Source: Favolaschia claudopus (taxonomy: Eukaryota > Basidiomycota > Agaricomycetes > Agaricales > Mycenaceae). Taken from it: DNA of 64,000 nt. The stretch lies in NCBI GenBank assembly GCA_037176885.1, contig JAWWNJ010000110.1, positions 496,001 to 560,000 on the forward strand, in the 5' to 3' direction. Under the pieces are notes generated by a model. That model saw only the letters and a program-made list of their open reading frames with translations. It made no database searches and was not told the origin of the DNA. Of this stretch, positions 1 to 11,399 are shown in pieces (positions within the stretch are counted from its first letter, which is position 1; the number at the start of each line of letters is the position of its first letter). Made by a program: the position numbers and the translations under genes.

Positions 1-1095
1 GGGGACGAAGAAGGGGTTGAGGACGAGCAGGGAAGGTGAAGCTTTCGTTCATAGCGACGAATAAATGAGTGTAGACCAGACCGCGCTGCGACCTAGTAGC
101 AGAAAGGAAGGAACGCCTGGGGCGCGGACGAAGCCCGTGCGGAGAAGAACAAGGCAAGAAACACTAGAGTTTTACACGCTTGCCAATTCCGAATTCAGTA
201 ATTTTGTAGCCGGCAGTTGCCGGACCGGGTCCAATAATTTTCATCCCAACTCCCTGCAAAGTCCCTCTAGCATTTCAGGCCGTAGCGGCGTTGCAAACCC
301 TTGCTCATCCCCCCATGCCCTTCCATTGCCCTTGGATGCCTCCTCATCGCCCTCAAGTGCGCTCCTGGCCTCTATTGTCCCCTTGGCGACCTCATCTCCT
401 ACTCCTTTTGTCTGCGGCACCGACGTCATGATTTTAGAGAGGCTGCATTGAACAACGTTAGCTGCTGGCATGTACTACGATACATTGCCCTATTTTGCCC
501 TATCTCGTATTTCTCCCTCTGGCCCCGCGAAGTCCTTTATTAATCCCCGCATTCCTTGAACTCTCCGAGGGCTCAACGCGTTATGTACTCAGTACTGACC
601 TCCTGACGACTACGTGTCCGACGTATCTATGGCCGAGCCTACTGGTACGGCATTTATGCACCAATCACGATTCACATCCTATCTCTGAACTGTCATTCAT
701 TTGTCGACGGCTTTGGCTGCCGTCGAATGGTGTCGAATCGAGCGGAAGAAATGAACCAATAGCACATACACGCGGATACCATTCGCTGGGGATCAATATC
801 ATTGGTCGCGCTCTTGTCTGGGTCATAATCGCCCATGCTTCGCGCCAAATTGGAGAAAGCTGGGACTTTTCAAGGCCTGTCCGCGATTGATACTTCAAAT
901 GCACATGGCATCGAGTATTTTGCACACGTAGCTGCTGCAGAAGACGGCCAAGAGGCAGATTCGTTCCACCCTTACAGTTCATCCAAAACAGTACGATTCA
1001 CAAACCGCTGCTTGATAGAACATTTGAAAGGCACTGGAGCACTTCAAGCAGTTTACGCGTCAGGCTAATAAAAAACCTGAGGACTTGCGAGAAAC
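1..1095. other. No recognisable gene
   Basis: Only short overlapping reading frames occur on both strands here, and none resembles a known family or shows a convincing exon chain. A minus-strand ATG near position 52 could open a gene leaving the left edge, but too little is visible to support it. The stretch ends at the stop codon of the minus-strand P450 remnant. Confidence 0.4.
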
Positions 1096-3268
1096 TCACT
1101 CCATGATCTCAGACGTGTGCCCCGCCGACGGCTCAATGACCTCTCCAGTGCTTTCGTCCCTCGCTTTCGTGATATCAAACGCGGCGAGCATCGACGCGAC
1201 CATGATCCACACTGTGTTCCACCCCATCTGTTGACCTGCACAGATTCTGTCATATTCATGTCAGTGTCATCGCGCGACCGTCTTTGAGATCGACTGACCG
1301 CCGCCCAAATCCGAAAATCGCTATATCGGGATCTGGAACGCCAAGGTCCAGGCGTCCGTCCGGAAGGAGGAAGCGCTCGGGTTTGAAAGACTCAGGATCG
1401 GGGTAGACAGTCTCATCGTGGAGTATTGCCCTTGGAAGCAGGTGTTAGTACAGGCTGAAGAAACAACCCGGAATCTTCCCACCACACATTCGGTAGAACA
1501 AACGACCCAGCAGGTATTCGATGCCCTTCATATACGTCTTCCGCGCTTGTACACCTCGCCAACCCTTCAAAATCCATCATTAATTCGAGGAAACACAAGA
1601 GTGGTGATGCGTTGTCAACCCACCAAGCGGCAGGACAGGCCACCACCTCAGCGTTTCTTTCACGCACGCAGTCACCCAGGGCAAATCCGGCTCGTCTTCG
1701 AAGGTCGGGAGATGATGCCCGGTTTGCAACCGAGAACCTTGTCGAACTGTTGCTGCGCGTTTCTCTGCGCGGCGAGGTTTTCCAGGATACCACGGACGAA
1801 AACGCGCAGGGCGAGCCGCGTCTGGACAGGTTAAATTCAACCACCTACCCTTATCGAATTGAAGGTAGCCACAAGCTCACCGTATCTTTCCCAGCACTAT
1901 AGATAGTCCCAGCCACGTATTTAATGTCGTCTTCAGAGATATATGAAACTTCCGAGTGTTCCATCTCACGCAAGTTATCCATCGTAAAAGACGGCCTGGC
2001 AGATCCTTCTTTCTACACAGAAGGGGTCATCTGCGAACGTGGAGACAACAATGACAAGTGATGCGCACCATAATTTGTTTAGCTGCTTGGAAAGGCGTAT
2101 CCAGCCATTCTCGAATCTCCCGCTTCCACTTCACTGCTTTGTGTTGGAATCCGGCACCAGGCACCCAAGCCGGAACATGCCTTCACAGTGGAATAGCGTC
2201 CTGTCGTGTGTAGGTCAATTCCATGCAATCTAGCACTTGTGAAGGGAACCATGTACAACTAAGAACTTTCCCGGAGTGAGGGCCTCTAGAAATATATCAA
2301 GGATGGCGTCTGCAGTCGAGATGTATTCGTCTCCTGTCGGCGCAACGTCTAGACCATAGGCAATGGATATCATGCTGGCAGAGATGACACTGAAGTGTGG
2401 GTCAATCAGTCAGCGACAATCGACTTGGATTTTAGTAGAACTAACTGGTCGAAATGCTCAGTATATGCCTCCGGCTTTTCCGTCAAGCGTCGAACGAGAT
2501 CTTGAGCGTGTGCGAGGGATTGAGATCGGAAACGGTTTGCGGCTGGGCTGCCAAGAGATTTGTGGAATAAACGACGGTGAGTGCGCCTTTGAAGGTGACA
2601 GGGTGTGAGCTCTAGACAGATAACATAAGATGGCAGTTAACTTGCCAAAGATCGCCTGGAAACCAGTCATTCCATTGCCTTTGAGCGCGGTTATCGGTGC
2701 AAAGAGTATTTACCATACTGTCCGAAACCTGAAGACCGTCAACGGAATCTCGGCGAAGCAGACATGGAAAGATCCTCACCGAAAGATATGTCTCCCCCTA
2801 CCAATTCGTGGAACATTGTGAATTTCGGCCTAGCAGTCCCTTAGTCCCTTTCCAGTGTATCGGCTTGAAAGCGAAACTGACCTATCCGAATAAATTGCAG
2901 CACGTTTATCCAACAGATCTCTCGCAGCTTGCAAGGAGCACAGTACGACAATTGATGCTCCCGGGAGACCAACATGGATAATATCTGAGCCTTGAAGCAC
3001 GCTTGTCAGTTCGAAAGAATCAAGAGAGCCAAGAGTACGGACTGAGCTCCTTGCTATATTGCGCATAGGCCTCCCAAGGGCAGTACTTTGGCATATTGTA
3101 CATATTTCCAAGAAGAGGTAGATTTGGTGAGCCCGGGGGAAGGGACAGGGAACACAGGCGCCTGAGAGAGAGGACGGAGACCAGCATGAGGGTGAGTGCG
3201 ATGGAGAGGGACAACGCGACCGGAGACATCGAGTATTCAGTGCCAATGTCACTCTTTTTGGTGCTCAT
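1096..3268 (-). pseudogene. Cytochrome P450, disrupted by a nonsense codon and a frameshift
   Basis: The remains of a complete fungal microsomal P450 can be followed over about ten exons. They comprise an N-terminal membrane anchor with the proline hinge PPGSPNLPLLGN; the segment ARDLLDKRAAIYSDR; a C-helix segment HRRLFHKSLG; the F-G region VPAWVPGAGF; an I-helix region ending YSAGKDT; the K-helix ExxR (KETLRW); the PERF motif (FKPERF); and the heme loop FGFGRRICAGQ with its cysteine ligand, which is restored by splicing. The stop is at 1096-1098. Two lesions break it. An in-frame TGA at 2183-2185 falls where the family has IP-L-x-HVPAW, and about one base is missing in the CCC run at 1718-1720 between FDKVLG and LPTFEDEP. 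The lesions are far apart, so splicing cannot easily bypass both. The substitution is not a homopolymer artefact, whereas the indel could be. Such enzymes oxidise hydrophobic substrates at the ER; the substrate is unknown. Confidence 0.8.
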
Positions 3269-3697
3269 ATTCCTGTCGGCCGCGAGACGGCGAGTGAAGC
3301 TGCAACTCGGTATCAACGATAAACGTTCGCAATTCCCGCAAAGCTTGCATCGAGCAGGCACTCGGCGGGAACAGCCGCATTATGATACAGACCTCGTTCG
3401 ACTGGTGTAAGTGTAAGATGAGTAGGACTGGACAACTGCGATTTGCTATGGGCTTCCACAGAGCAAGGCGTGCCTCAGCTGTGTCCTTTGCTGCACTGTC
3501 ACACGGCTTTCGGAAAGTATCTGATTTTCGTGTCCCCAATCGGTCAGGGCGCGCGGTGAGGAATGCAATTCGAGTTTGAATAACGGTTCAGGCGGATAGT
3601 ACAATCGAGACACAATTTTTTGAGAATTGGTAGTTGACAACAGAGATAGTAATACGAATCGGGAAGGTTGCTCTCACGACGCGTGCCTGTGATCTCC
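3269..3697. other. Intergenic, divergent promoters
   Basis: This stretch separates the start of the minus-strand P450 remnant from the plus-strand hypothetical gene at 3698. Reading frames here are short and overlap on both strands, so it probably carries two divergent promoters. No clear TATA box was identified. Confidence 0.4.
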
Positions 3698-6114
3698 ATG
3701 ACGGCATTTTCTACTTTAGCTCAAAGTAGTTTCTCGACTCAACCACGATTCGTGTCGCCTTCCTTGCGATGGCGCCCGGTGCCAACTACATGGGTGGCAA
3801 AAGGTAGAACGCATTACTTTGCTACTTCTGCTTTAACTCGTCTCCAAATCAGAAACGCCGCAAGAGCACGAAACAAAGATTCAACGGGTCGAGCGCAGAA
3901 GAACCATTTCAGTCGCCAACGGCTCGAGATTCTCTCAAAGGGACTCAGTGGACGTGCTGGCAGTCGAAACTCGAGTGGACATGGCCCAAAAGCACACGCA
4001 AGTGATATCGAGTTATCTCATGCAAGGCACCATGTTTCGTCGTGGCTGGATGATTCCAATGGGCCAACTACACCCCCTCGATCTCCTCAGCGCAAGACTC
4101 GGGACCGGAATGCAAGCCACCAATCAAGCTCTGGCATTCGAACCTCTAAAGTTCTCGAGAAGCTCGATACGACAGAACGTAAGTGCTGGGCACTTGGATC
4201 TTCTGGTTTTACAGTCTTGGTGTTAGCACTTTCGATGCAAGCCGCGAGGGATAAGATTCTTGCCATTCCTGATCTTGCTGGTCTCTCCGCTTTCCGAAAT
4301 GTTGAGCCCCAGACTCCGCCTCCGCGAATTACAGGATCGAAGCGTTCTCGTTCGTCGGATCCTGAGATGTTGGATCGCGAAACGACAGACACCAAACGGC
4401 GGGTATGTCGATTATTGCTTCTTGACGCATAGCTTGTGATGATATCCAGAGAATCGGAGCGGCCCAATTCACCTCGTCTCCGGATATCGTACAAAAAGAT
4501 ACAACTTTTGAGGAACTTGACTACGAGTATTCGGATACCCCTGTGGAATGTGATAGTCGCTTTTTCGACAATCAGAATGCGCTCTATCAAGCGGCAGGTC
4601 TTCATTCCTGTGGCAGCCAGTTTACTTACTTCTAGGTTTCGCCGCAGGTTTCCTCTGGCGAAAATCAGACTGCCTCCAAGTCATCCTCGAAACACAAGAC
4701 ATTCACCGAATCTCCCGTTCTTGCTACATTCAAATCTACTTCACCCAACTCGGAGCTCACATCTTTCTCGAGTATCACACAGCGTGGATCAAGATCATTC
4801 CCTCCGCTGCGAAATACCCCAGCCATTTCGCTCTCAGCTCACTGCTCTGGATTCGTCCGTGTCCCTGTACGTACGCCTATATCCAAGCAAGAACGACATA
4901 CAGGCAATAGCGCGCTGGTCCTTCGCGATAGCATTTACGATTACGAAGATCCCTGGGAAACTATCGGACTCATTCTTGGCTTGGAAAAAGGACCCGATGG
5001 CAACGCCGACGACGCCAACATTTCCGACCCTCTCAACGATGCGCCCGAGTCCGAGTCCGATACAGAGGAGGCGGTGTACAAGCAAGTTCACAGTCCCATC
5101 TTTGCGCGTTCGGTGGACGATACGGGCCATCGTCCCTTCGATACAGGAGCAGAGCTCAACTCTGGACCCCATTCCGTCAACAGCAATGCGCGCAAAACAA
5201 CAGAACTCTTACCCGTTTCCAGCCCCGAGATTGCCGCAGGCTTCGATCTACATTCCTTCGCTGAAGTAACAACTCCCGCTGTATCTCCTGCTCACTCCTC
5301 CTGTCTTTCTGCCGCTGTTACAAGAAGATATTCTGCCGAACTCAGTGCACCAACGCTTACTAATTTCGCATCCTCCTTCTCCCCTCGCGAAGCTCAATCA
5401 GACTTGACTTTGGACCAGACTCCCAGAACACCTATTCGCAACGCCGATTTGTCGCCTTCGGTCTATCAGAGCATGAAGGATCAAAGTCAAACACGTAGTT
5501 CTGACACGATAATCACACCACTGTCTTCTCCCCACTTCTATGCGCCCTCACATTATAACGGAGGCGATCCTCGCGTCAAGTTCCCCGTACCCTCTTCTTG
5601 CGACCGATTCGACGGACAGGCCTATAAACCGACTCTCTATGAGTCACCCTCTATCGCAACGGTACAACAACCTTCTTTGCCATGTCGTGACGGGATTGCT
5701 AGATTTCCGTCACCTCGCCCCACGCCTCCAGAAGCGACGCATGTTTCTCCTCTCATAGCTCCCCGCAGTAGCCGTCCGATCTTTCACGTAGCTTCACCGA
5801 GAGCTACGACGACGCCTCTGGCCGACACTGCTCCGAGTCCTGCTAGCTCGGATCCCTTCGCTTTATTGCGCCCACCACGCCGAGTGCAGCCCTACGCAGT
5901 CGCAAAACTGGAGACGACGACGGAACCTGAGTGCATATTCAAACTGGATCGAACTGCTAATCCTATGACCTGTGAAGGGAAGAATATAGGCCATGATCAG
6001 GATGCGTTGACTGCTGTGGAGGAGTGGACAGAAAACCCCCCTACGGCTCGCAGGTTTTTTGGAGAGCTACGTCTTTTCGCAGACGAAATTGAAACTCCGG
6101 ACAGTGATGACTGA
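3698..6114 (+). CDS. Hypothetical Ser/Pro/Thr-rich protein
   Basis: I do not recognise a family. Long plus-strand frames join through likely introns. One runs from gtaagt at 4168 to cag near 4211, and another from gtatgt near 4402 to cag near 4449. A third junction near 4600-4640 is unclear. The last exon runs open to TGA at 6112-6114. The product would be roughly 700-750 residues: a basic, Arg-rich N-terminal part, then acidic and Ser/Pro/Thr-rich low-complexity sequence with many SP/TP sites, ending in an acidic tail (ETPDSDD). One short hydrophobic segment (LVLALSMQAA) follows the first intron. The first ATG is 3698. The composition suggests a disordered regulatory protein with many potential kinase sites, but that is inference only. 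Confidence 0.5.
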
Positions 6115-6466
6115 ACAATGCTTGAATGTGGATTCGAGACGATTCGGGTGCTATAAGTCCTTTGATGTAGCTTGTACTCTACCTAGTATGAACACTCATC
6201 TTTGCGGCGAAGGAAGTCAAAGCAGACACTTTTTAGGAAATATGTACGCAACTTTCATCTCTCCAACCCACCTTTGATCGAAATCAGCTTTCAAGAGAAA
6301 CAGGGAGCCACATTTTTACCCAAACCGATCGCTCCGAATGCTCTGAGTCAAGCCGGCCCATACCTGCCCATATTACGCCTTCAAGCCCATCGATACACAT
6401 TCTACCAAGGACGCAGCGAACAAGTAGCGAACACCCTCGAGCATGCTTGACACATGGCGGAAACAA
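6115..6466. other. Intergenic, unique flank left of the inverted repeat
   Basis: No gene is seen. This is unique sequence between the hypothetical gene and the outer boundary of the left repeat arm. It supplies the distal promoter of the left CsbD-like copy and differs completely from the flank outside the right arm. Confidence 0.5.
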
Positions 6467-6532
6467 GGGGGTCATCGCGGGTCATCGTCGCTGTGGACAG
6501 GACAGGGGGCGCGGATCTCAATGAATTGAGCG

Positions 6533-6540
6533 TATAAAAG
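6533..6540 (+). promoter_or_regulatory. TATA box of the left CsbD-like gene
   Basis: TATAAAAG lies 90-97 bases upstream of the ATG and is followed by a pyrimidine/CA-rich leader, as is usual for strongly expressed fungal genes. Just upstream are a tandem GGGTCATCG motif and an AGGGG stretch resembling a stress response element. All of these are shared with the right copy. Confidence 0.7.
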
Positions 6541-6629
6541 GCGGGGGGAGACATCGGGTCCATCCAACAACTTACCACCCACTTCACTCATCCACCACTT
6601 TAACCAACCCCAACCAACCACTCTTAAAC

Positions 6630-7071
6630 ATGTCTTCGAGCAACAACGGCCCCGAGTACGTGTTTACCTAGTCTTCATCTTCCTTCTACTAGTAACTGAC
6701 TCTTTCCTTGCAGTAAGACCACCGGTCAATTCCACTCCACCAAGGGCACGATCGTCGAGACCATCGGAAACGCCACCGGGCTCGAGTCGTGGCAGAAGTC
6801 AGGCAAGGGTACGTTTGCATTGATTTCTTGTTTTTGGAATCGCCGGTGTCTAACCATTTTTTTTTCTGCCAATCCAGAGGAGCATGCCCGTGGCGAAGGT
6901 GAATACAAGGCCGCACAGGCCGAGGGCTACGTCGAGGGTACCGCCGATCGTCTTGAGGGCAAGAAGGACAGCGTTGTTGGCGCCATCACTGGCGACAAGA
7001 CCCAACAGACCCAGGGAAACATCCAGAACGAGAAGGGTAATGCCAAGCAGGAGATTAACAAGCCCGCATGA
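6630..7071 (+). CDS. CsbD-like stress protein / cruciform DNA recognition homolog, left copy
   Basis: Three exons (6630-6655, 6714-6808, 6878-7071) give 104 residues with phases that match exactly. The protein is small, hydrophilic and repetitive: a [13 protein letters not shown] segment, then [40 protein letters not shown], and a tail [20 protein letters not shown]. This is the CsbD-like family common in basidiomycetes. Its Ustilago maydis member Hmp1 was described as a mismatched base pair and cruciform DNA recognition protein; bacterial CsbD is a general stress protein. The cellular role here is inferred from family only. A TATA box stands at 6533. The protein is identical to the right copy because the only coding difference, at 7023, is silent (Ile). 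Confidence 0.9.
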
Positions 7072-8089
7072 TTTGTAAATTTTCTTGTCGCGACGAAAGG
7101 CTGAAGTTCACCCGACGTGTGTACACGCATTGTACTTTATCACAATAACATATTGTATTACCTGGTATTACTTGCAAGTTGCCTTGTCCCATGAAGCCCT
7201 CGTATTGAAATAACTGGCGAGTCATTTACACCGAAATAGTTTCCCTCGATATTGGAGCGTAAAAACCAACTAGAACGCCACTGCAAGTCGGCTCGAGCCA
7301 ACCCGAATTTGGACGTGCAGATTTTGTGCAGATTTCATCAGACTCACGTCACAGCCACAGCATGATTGACTGTCTCGTCTTGGTCTCGTCTGCTATCTGG
7401 GTCTCAAGTGGTTTCCTGCTCAGGCTGAGTGCAGGCCGGGATTTCTATCGGAATATCAAGCACCAAACCCACAAAACAGATTCGGAACACAACACGAGCT
7501 GCTACAAGTCAAGCCTTGTCAGCTTTCTCTAAGTATTTGTCGTAAGTATCCTCCAACGTTGAGCCACCGAGCGGCGAGGTATGGTGCTCTTTTACAGCAT
7601 GTGGCTATTCGATTGAGGTATTCCATGCAGTTTGGTTCCAGTTTCATCCATTTTCACCTGGATTCGAGTCGCTTTCGCCGATCTGCGCGACGAGCAGACA
7701 CCGTACAGGCTTTTGAACATCACACTGGCATTCCCTTTGTTTCTACTGCGTGTACACCGCTGAACTCGTTCGATGTCCAACGTGTGCGCAGAAAATTCGA
7801 TCAGCAATAACGAAAGCGGATTGCTGGTCATCAAGCCTGAATACGAGGTAGAGTACAACACCGCATCCACAAGCCTGTACCGTCGACCTATGTTTGTTTT
7901 CTATTCCGATTGCTGCACCCACATTATGATGGATCGCCTGGATTCATATTTTGACCAAATCTCCCCCTTCCTCGTCACTCCGCCGTGCTACATCGATCAT
8001 CTATCTACTCAACGCGCCTTGGAAAAGCCTGGCTAAAGTCTAAAGGAGGATACTGAAGCGCTATGAATACATTGTCTATCTATCTTACA

Positions 8090-8190
8090 ACTCCCAAGTG
8101 GTGTAGTGGATGATCCGAGCAGTGAGTATCGATGGGTTAGTGAGCTGAATTTAACAATTCGTCCTGGTTCGATTACGGCTGCCCCGTGAT
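8090..8190 (+). other. tRNA-like element with Pol III A-box and B-box motifs (left arm)
   Basis: TGGTGTAGTGG at 8099-8109 matches a tRNA D-arm/A box, and GGTTCGATTAC at 8166-8176 matches a T-arm/B box. T-rich runs follow within about 30 bases. The acceptor and T stems do not pair, so this is not a standard tRNA. It may be a decayed tRNA gene or the head of a tRNA-derived SINE. The mirrored copy spans about 11999-12099. Confidence 0.4.
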
Positions 8191-8673
8191 TCCGTTACGG
8201 TTTCTTTTTCGTCGTTTTTCCTTCGCACCGTCTCTGTAAATCTTTTTACTCTGGAACCATAAAAACAAACATTATCCGTGAATAGAAGGCACTGATGCAT
8301 CGCCGAGCACATTACATTTACGCAGAGCGTTTAGCGGTCGCCGTGCATTCATAGGTAGATTGGAATTCTCGGTGGTATCAACGATGGTTCCAACTATCTC
8401 ATCTCTCATGCGCTTTCGCCCCACATGTATATCTACCTTCCTTCCTCTTTCGACAGCTGGCGTTGAGTCGACGCTTTAGGAAATGATACAATCAGCTAGT
8501 TGTCAGTGTTTACGGTCCGCAACTCCGTTTTGCATGCTGCCAGTGTTGCCCGGCGGCGGCGGATGGGAGTGCAATTTGACTGGGCTTTCTGTGCGCTTGA
8601 ACTCTTCTGCTTCACATGACGGCGCATCCTTCATAGCAAGCTTCGCCAAGGACCAAGGTCATCAAGAACCAGC

Positions 8674-9513
8674 ATGCAAAGTCCGAGAGCATGTCAATGC
8701 GTAACACTTGTTCCCCGCCCTCCCGCTCGCCGTGCTCCCCCGATACTCTACTGTGATATACGATTCGTGCCGCTAGTTCCACCTCCCCGTTGTCTGTTCC
8801 CCGCACCTCTTTTAACCCCCCGGACTAAGTACACAAGGCCACACGCAACACCACCGCCTTTAGCGACGCCGCCCCCGCATGCTCTGCATTCTTTGTGCCC
8901 CGATTCCCCCGCCGTCCTTGCGCTGGACAAAGATTTTAAACCCATCACCACCTTTCGGTCTCCGAAGCGGGGCCGCTACCGTGTTCAACCCAGAGAATCA
9001 ATGCCCCAGCACACCTCGCACCGCCAATTACATGGATCTCCACGCTCCAGATCGGTTGCCGGACGCAGCCCTGAGCCGCCACCAGCATTGGCGCCTTCGT
9101 CGCCATTCTGCCCCCTCACATCCACCTCTATTGCATCGAATGCAGTATATCAAAGGTCGCTAAGGCATGCCTTGAATGCTATTCCACCTGGACCATTCAG
9201 CCCTGCACCTTTTTGCCGTTCTTCTCGACATTTCATTCAACACCGTCCTGTGACCACAGCAAATTGGTATTCCCCTTTATATACGTTTGAACGACTATCT
9301 TCAAAAGAGTATATAAGGTCTTGTTACGAGACTAGTATTCCCCCTCGAACTGCGAATAAACACTCCAGTGCTATGCCCTCAACGAATTTCAACTCTATCC
9401 TCCTTCACCTGCTATCTCTCGAGTTTCTTCGCTGCCGCCTTCGACAGTTGTGGTTTACGATTCACCTCGAAAATAAGCTTCCAATCTCGTGCGAGTACCA
9501 TCAAAATTCTTGA
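8674..9513 (+). other. Open frame crossing the left arm/spacer junction (chimeric)
   Basis: A 279-residue open frame starts in the arm and continues past the junction at 9004. Its first 110 codons come from the arm and the rest from the spacer. The sequence is Pro/Ser/His/Arg-rich and matches no family I know. The frame stays open only because of the sixth C near 8816-8821; the right arm, with five C, closes the equivalent frame. It is probably not a real gene, but it records how the junction fused two sequences. Confidence 0.3.
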
Positions 9514-11185
9514 GGTTCATCTGGACACCTTTTTCATCTTTCCGTCCTCTACGAGCTCCACTCGCCTCACCGCCGCCGCCGCCGCTCGCATCCGATCATC
9601 GCTAGCCCACGCTGCATGCCGCCATTGGTAGCGTCACGAGTGACGACGGGAGATTGGAGAGATGAGTGGACATGGATTCACATTCAAAGTGCCGGCGTCG
9701 CTTGTCAGAGCCAGGCTATACAGACAGCGGGAAGATATGAAGAGACAATGGCTGGCAAGGAGATGAGAGTGAGGTTTTGAGTGATAATGTGATTCTGTCA
9801 CTGCGAAGAGTTTTACCGAAGAGGGTGGGGAAGTGACGGCAGACCGACGTTTTGCCGCACAACAGCGGCAGCCACAGACGTAAAAGGCCAGCCAACGGTT
9901 AGACGAATGAATCTAACCGACGATAATTTTGCTTACCGTGCTTCATTTCCTCAAGAAGATCACGCCGCTGTCCTTCGGAATTTGAAATCAGTCTTGCAAC
10001 ATTCCCGACACTTAGACTATACCAAAACCTTCGCATGTTTCCAACATTTTCTCTTGAGTACACAAACTGTGCTGAATAACGCTCGAGTTCCTAGCGCTGT
10101 TCATGCCCGGTTTACAATCACAGGTATCATTTTCTGTACCATCCTCCGTTTGACAAAATACCTGGTGCTACAGCACAGCGGAGGAAGTGGCCTCGTGGAG
10201 CTCTACGTGGGCAGACCTGTATTTAATACACGACGAAGGTGATAACAAGTTGACATACATGATCATGATCTACGAAGTGAAGGGAACTGGCGAAGAACGC
10301 AACAACGGCGGTGAATGGGTAATTGCTGGTGGGTGGAGATGACAGCGCCGATGGCCCGATGCTGGAGCTGAGGGTGAGGTGCAGAGGATGGTTTACAGCG
10401 ATGGCGGATGTCGAGGTAAGGAGGTGGCTGCCAAGATGTCCGTTGCGCCGGTGTAGACGTAGCGGACAAGGCACTTGCGCATACCGCGATGATCCAATGG
10501 TAAAGTATGGCGGTGAAGGGTGTTGTTACGGAAGATTTTGGTGAAGAGTTATGGGAAATGATGGTGGTAGACGAAGTCTGTGGTATGAGCTGACGAAGTG
10601 TAGCCGCCGCCAAACTCAGGTGGAAGGAGGGATGCGTGTTCCCTAAGGTAGTGATGCTGCTTTCAATCTTTCCTGAACGCGAAGGGGAAGGCCGACGTTG
10701 AGAGGAACGAACGGTGTGGAACGAGGAAGGGTAGCAACCACTCAAGAAACGGAGGGTAGTGGAATAATATGTCTGAAGGTGACGATATTGCTTGTCGATA
10801 TGTGGGGGCGGGATACACAAAATTGACGATGGGAGCGGCACCGGTGATGCGACCGAAGCAGGCGTTCAGAAGCCAAGAAACCGCGGAGTGGATGGGGCTG
10901 CATCCGGGGGACGAGGAGGAGGGAGAAGACGAAAGATATGAATGATTGGCTCAGAGGGAATTGCCGTTCAGAGGAGAGTTGAGGTGATTGCGCCGTTATA
11001 CGGGATGAACTGTTCATCTCTGGAACAGATTCGACCACAAACGGGAGCGGCGCGCGGGAAGGCTGCTGAGGGAAAGCCATCTCCTATGGAGGAATTACGA
11101 CTTCGACGCCGACGGAAAAGAAGGACCGCGACGATGAGAGAAATAAGTGCCAGTCCACCGATGACGCGCGCCCGCCATGGCGCCA
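9005..11185. other. Unique 2.18 kb spacer of the inverted repeat
   Basis: The sequence between the arms has no recognisable complete gene, transposase or terminal repeat. The left part is Pro/Ser-rich in one frame and has a short CCG/CGC run near 9571. A plus-strand frame at 9907-10242 (111 codons) resembles nothing known. The right part carries the continuation of a minus-strand frame with a transmembrane segment (10968-11399). Confidence 0.5.
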
Positions 11186-11399
11186 GCATTGATTCTCTGG
11201 GTTGAACACGGTAGCGGCCCCGCTTCGGAGACCGAAAGGTGGTGATGGGTTTAAAATCTTTGTCCAGCGCAAGGACGGCGGGGGAATCGGGGCACAAAGA
11301 ATGCAGAGCATGCGGGGGCGGCGTCGCTAAAGGCGGTGGTGTTGCGTGTGGCCTTGTGTACTTAGTCCGGGGGTTAAAAGAGGTGCGGGGAACAGACAA
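10968..11399 (-). CDS. Possible single-pass membrane protein, crossing the right arm/spacer junction
   Basis: This 143-codon minus-strand frame takes residues 1-71 from the right arm and the rest from the spacer. A Pro-rich, basic N-terminal part leads to a clear hydrophobic helix at residues 79-95 (VIGGLALISLIVAVLLF), followed by the stop-transfer cluster RRRRSR. The helix begins about eight residues past the junction, so the left arm lacks it. An internal ATG at residue 71 is an alternative start. Further exons may follow to the left. This suggests that the right arm sits in its original context and that the left arm is the copy, but the gene is unidentified and may be only part of a longer one. 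Confidence 0.35.
   Translation of the reverse strand: MSVPRTSFNPRTKYTRPHATPPPLATPPPHALHSLCPDSPAVLALDKDFKPITTFRSPKRGRYRVQPRESMLAPWRARVIGGLALISLIVAVLLFRRRRSRNSSIGDGFPSAAFPRAAPVCGRICSRDEQFIPYNGAITSTLL

Larger units (their letters stand above)
6467..9004 (+). repeat. Left arm of a 2.54 kb inverted repeat
   Basis: Read on the plus strand, this segment is the reverse complement of 11186-13722. Paired coordinates sum to 20189 from the outer edge through at least position 8704, and to 20190 further in. I found only two differences by eye: a silent C/T at 7023 versus 13166, and six versus five C in the run near 8816-8821. The arm holds a full CsbD-like gene with 163 bases upstream of its ATG, about 1 kb of sequence without a recognised gene, a tRNA-like element near 8090-8190, and the start of a Pro-rich frame. 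The outer limit is the GGGGG at 6467-6471. The inner limit is AATGC at 9000-9004, after which the two sides diverge abruptly. Confidence 0.95.

Noticed and set aside
665..982. 105-codon minus frame
   Set aside because: No family features; overlaps an equally long plus frame; no splice chain.
8090..8190. Functional tRNA with an intron
   Set aside because: Acceptor ends and the T stem do not pair and no anticodon stem could be built.
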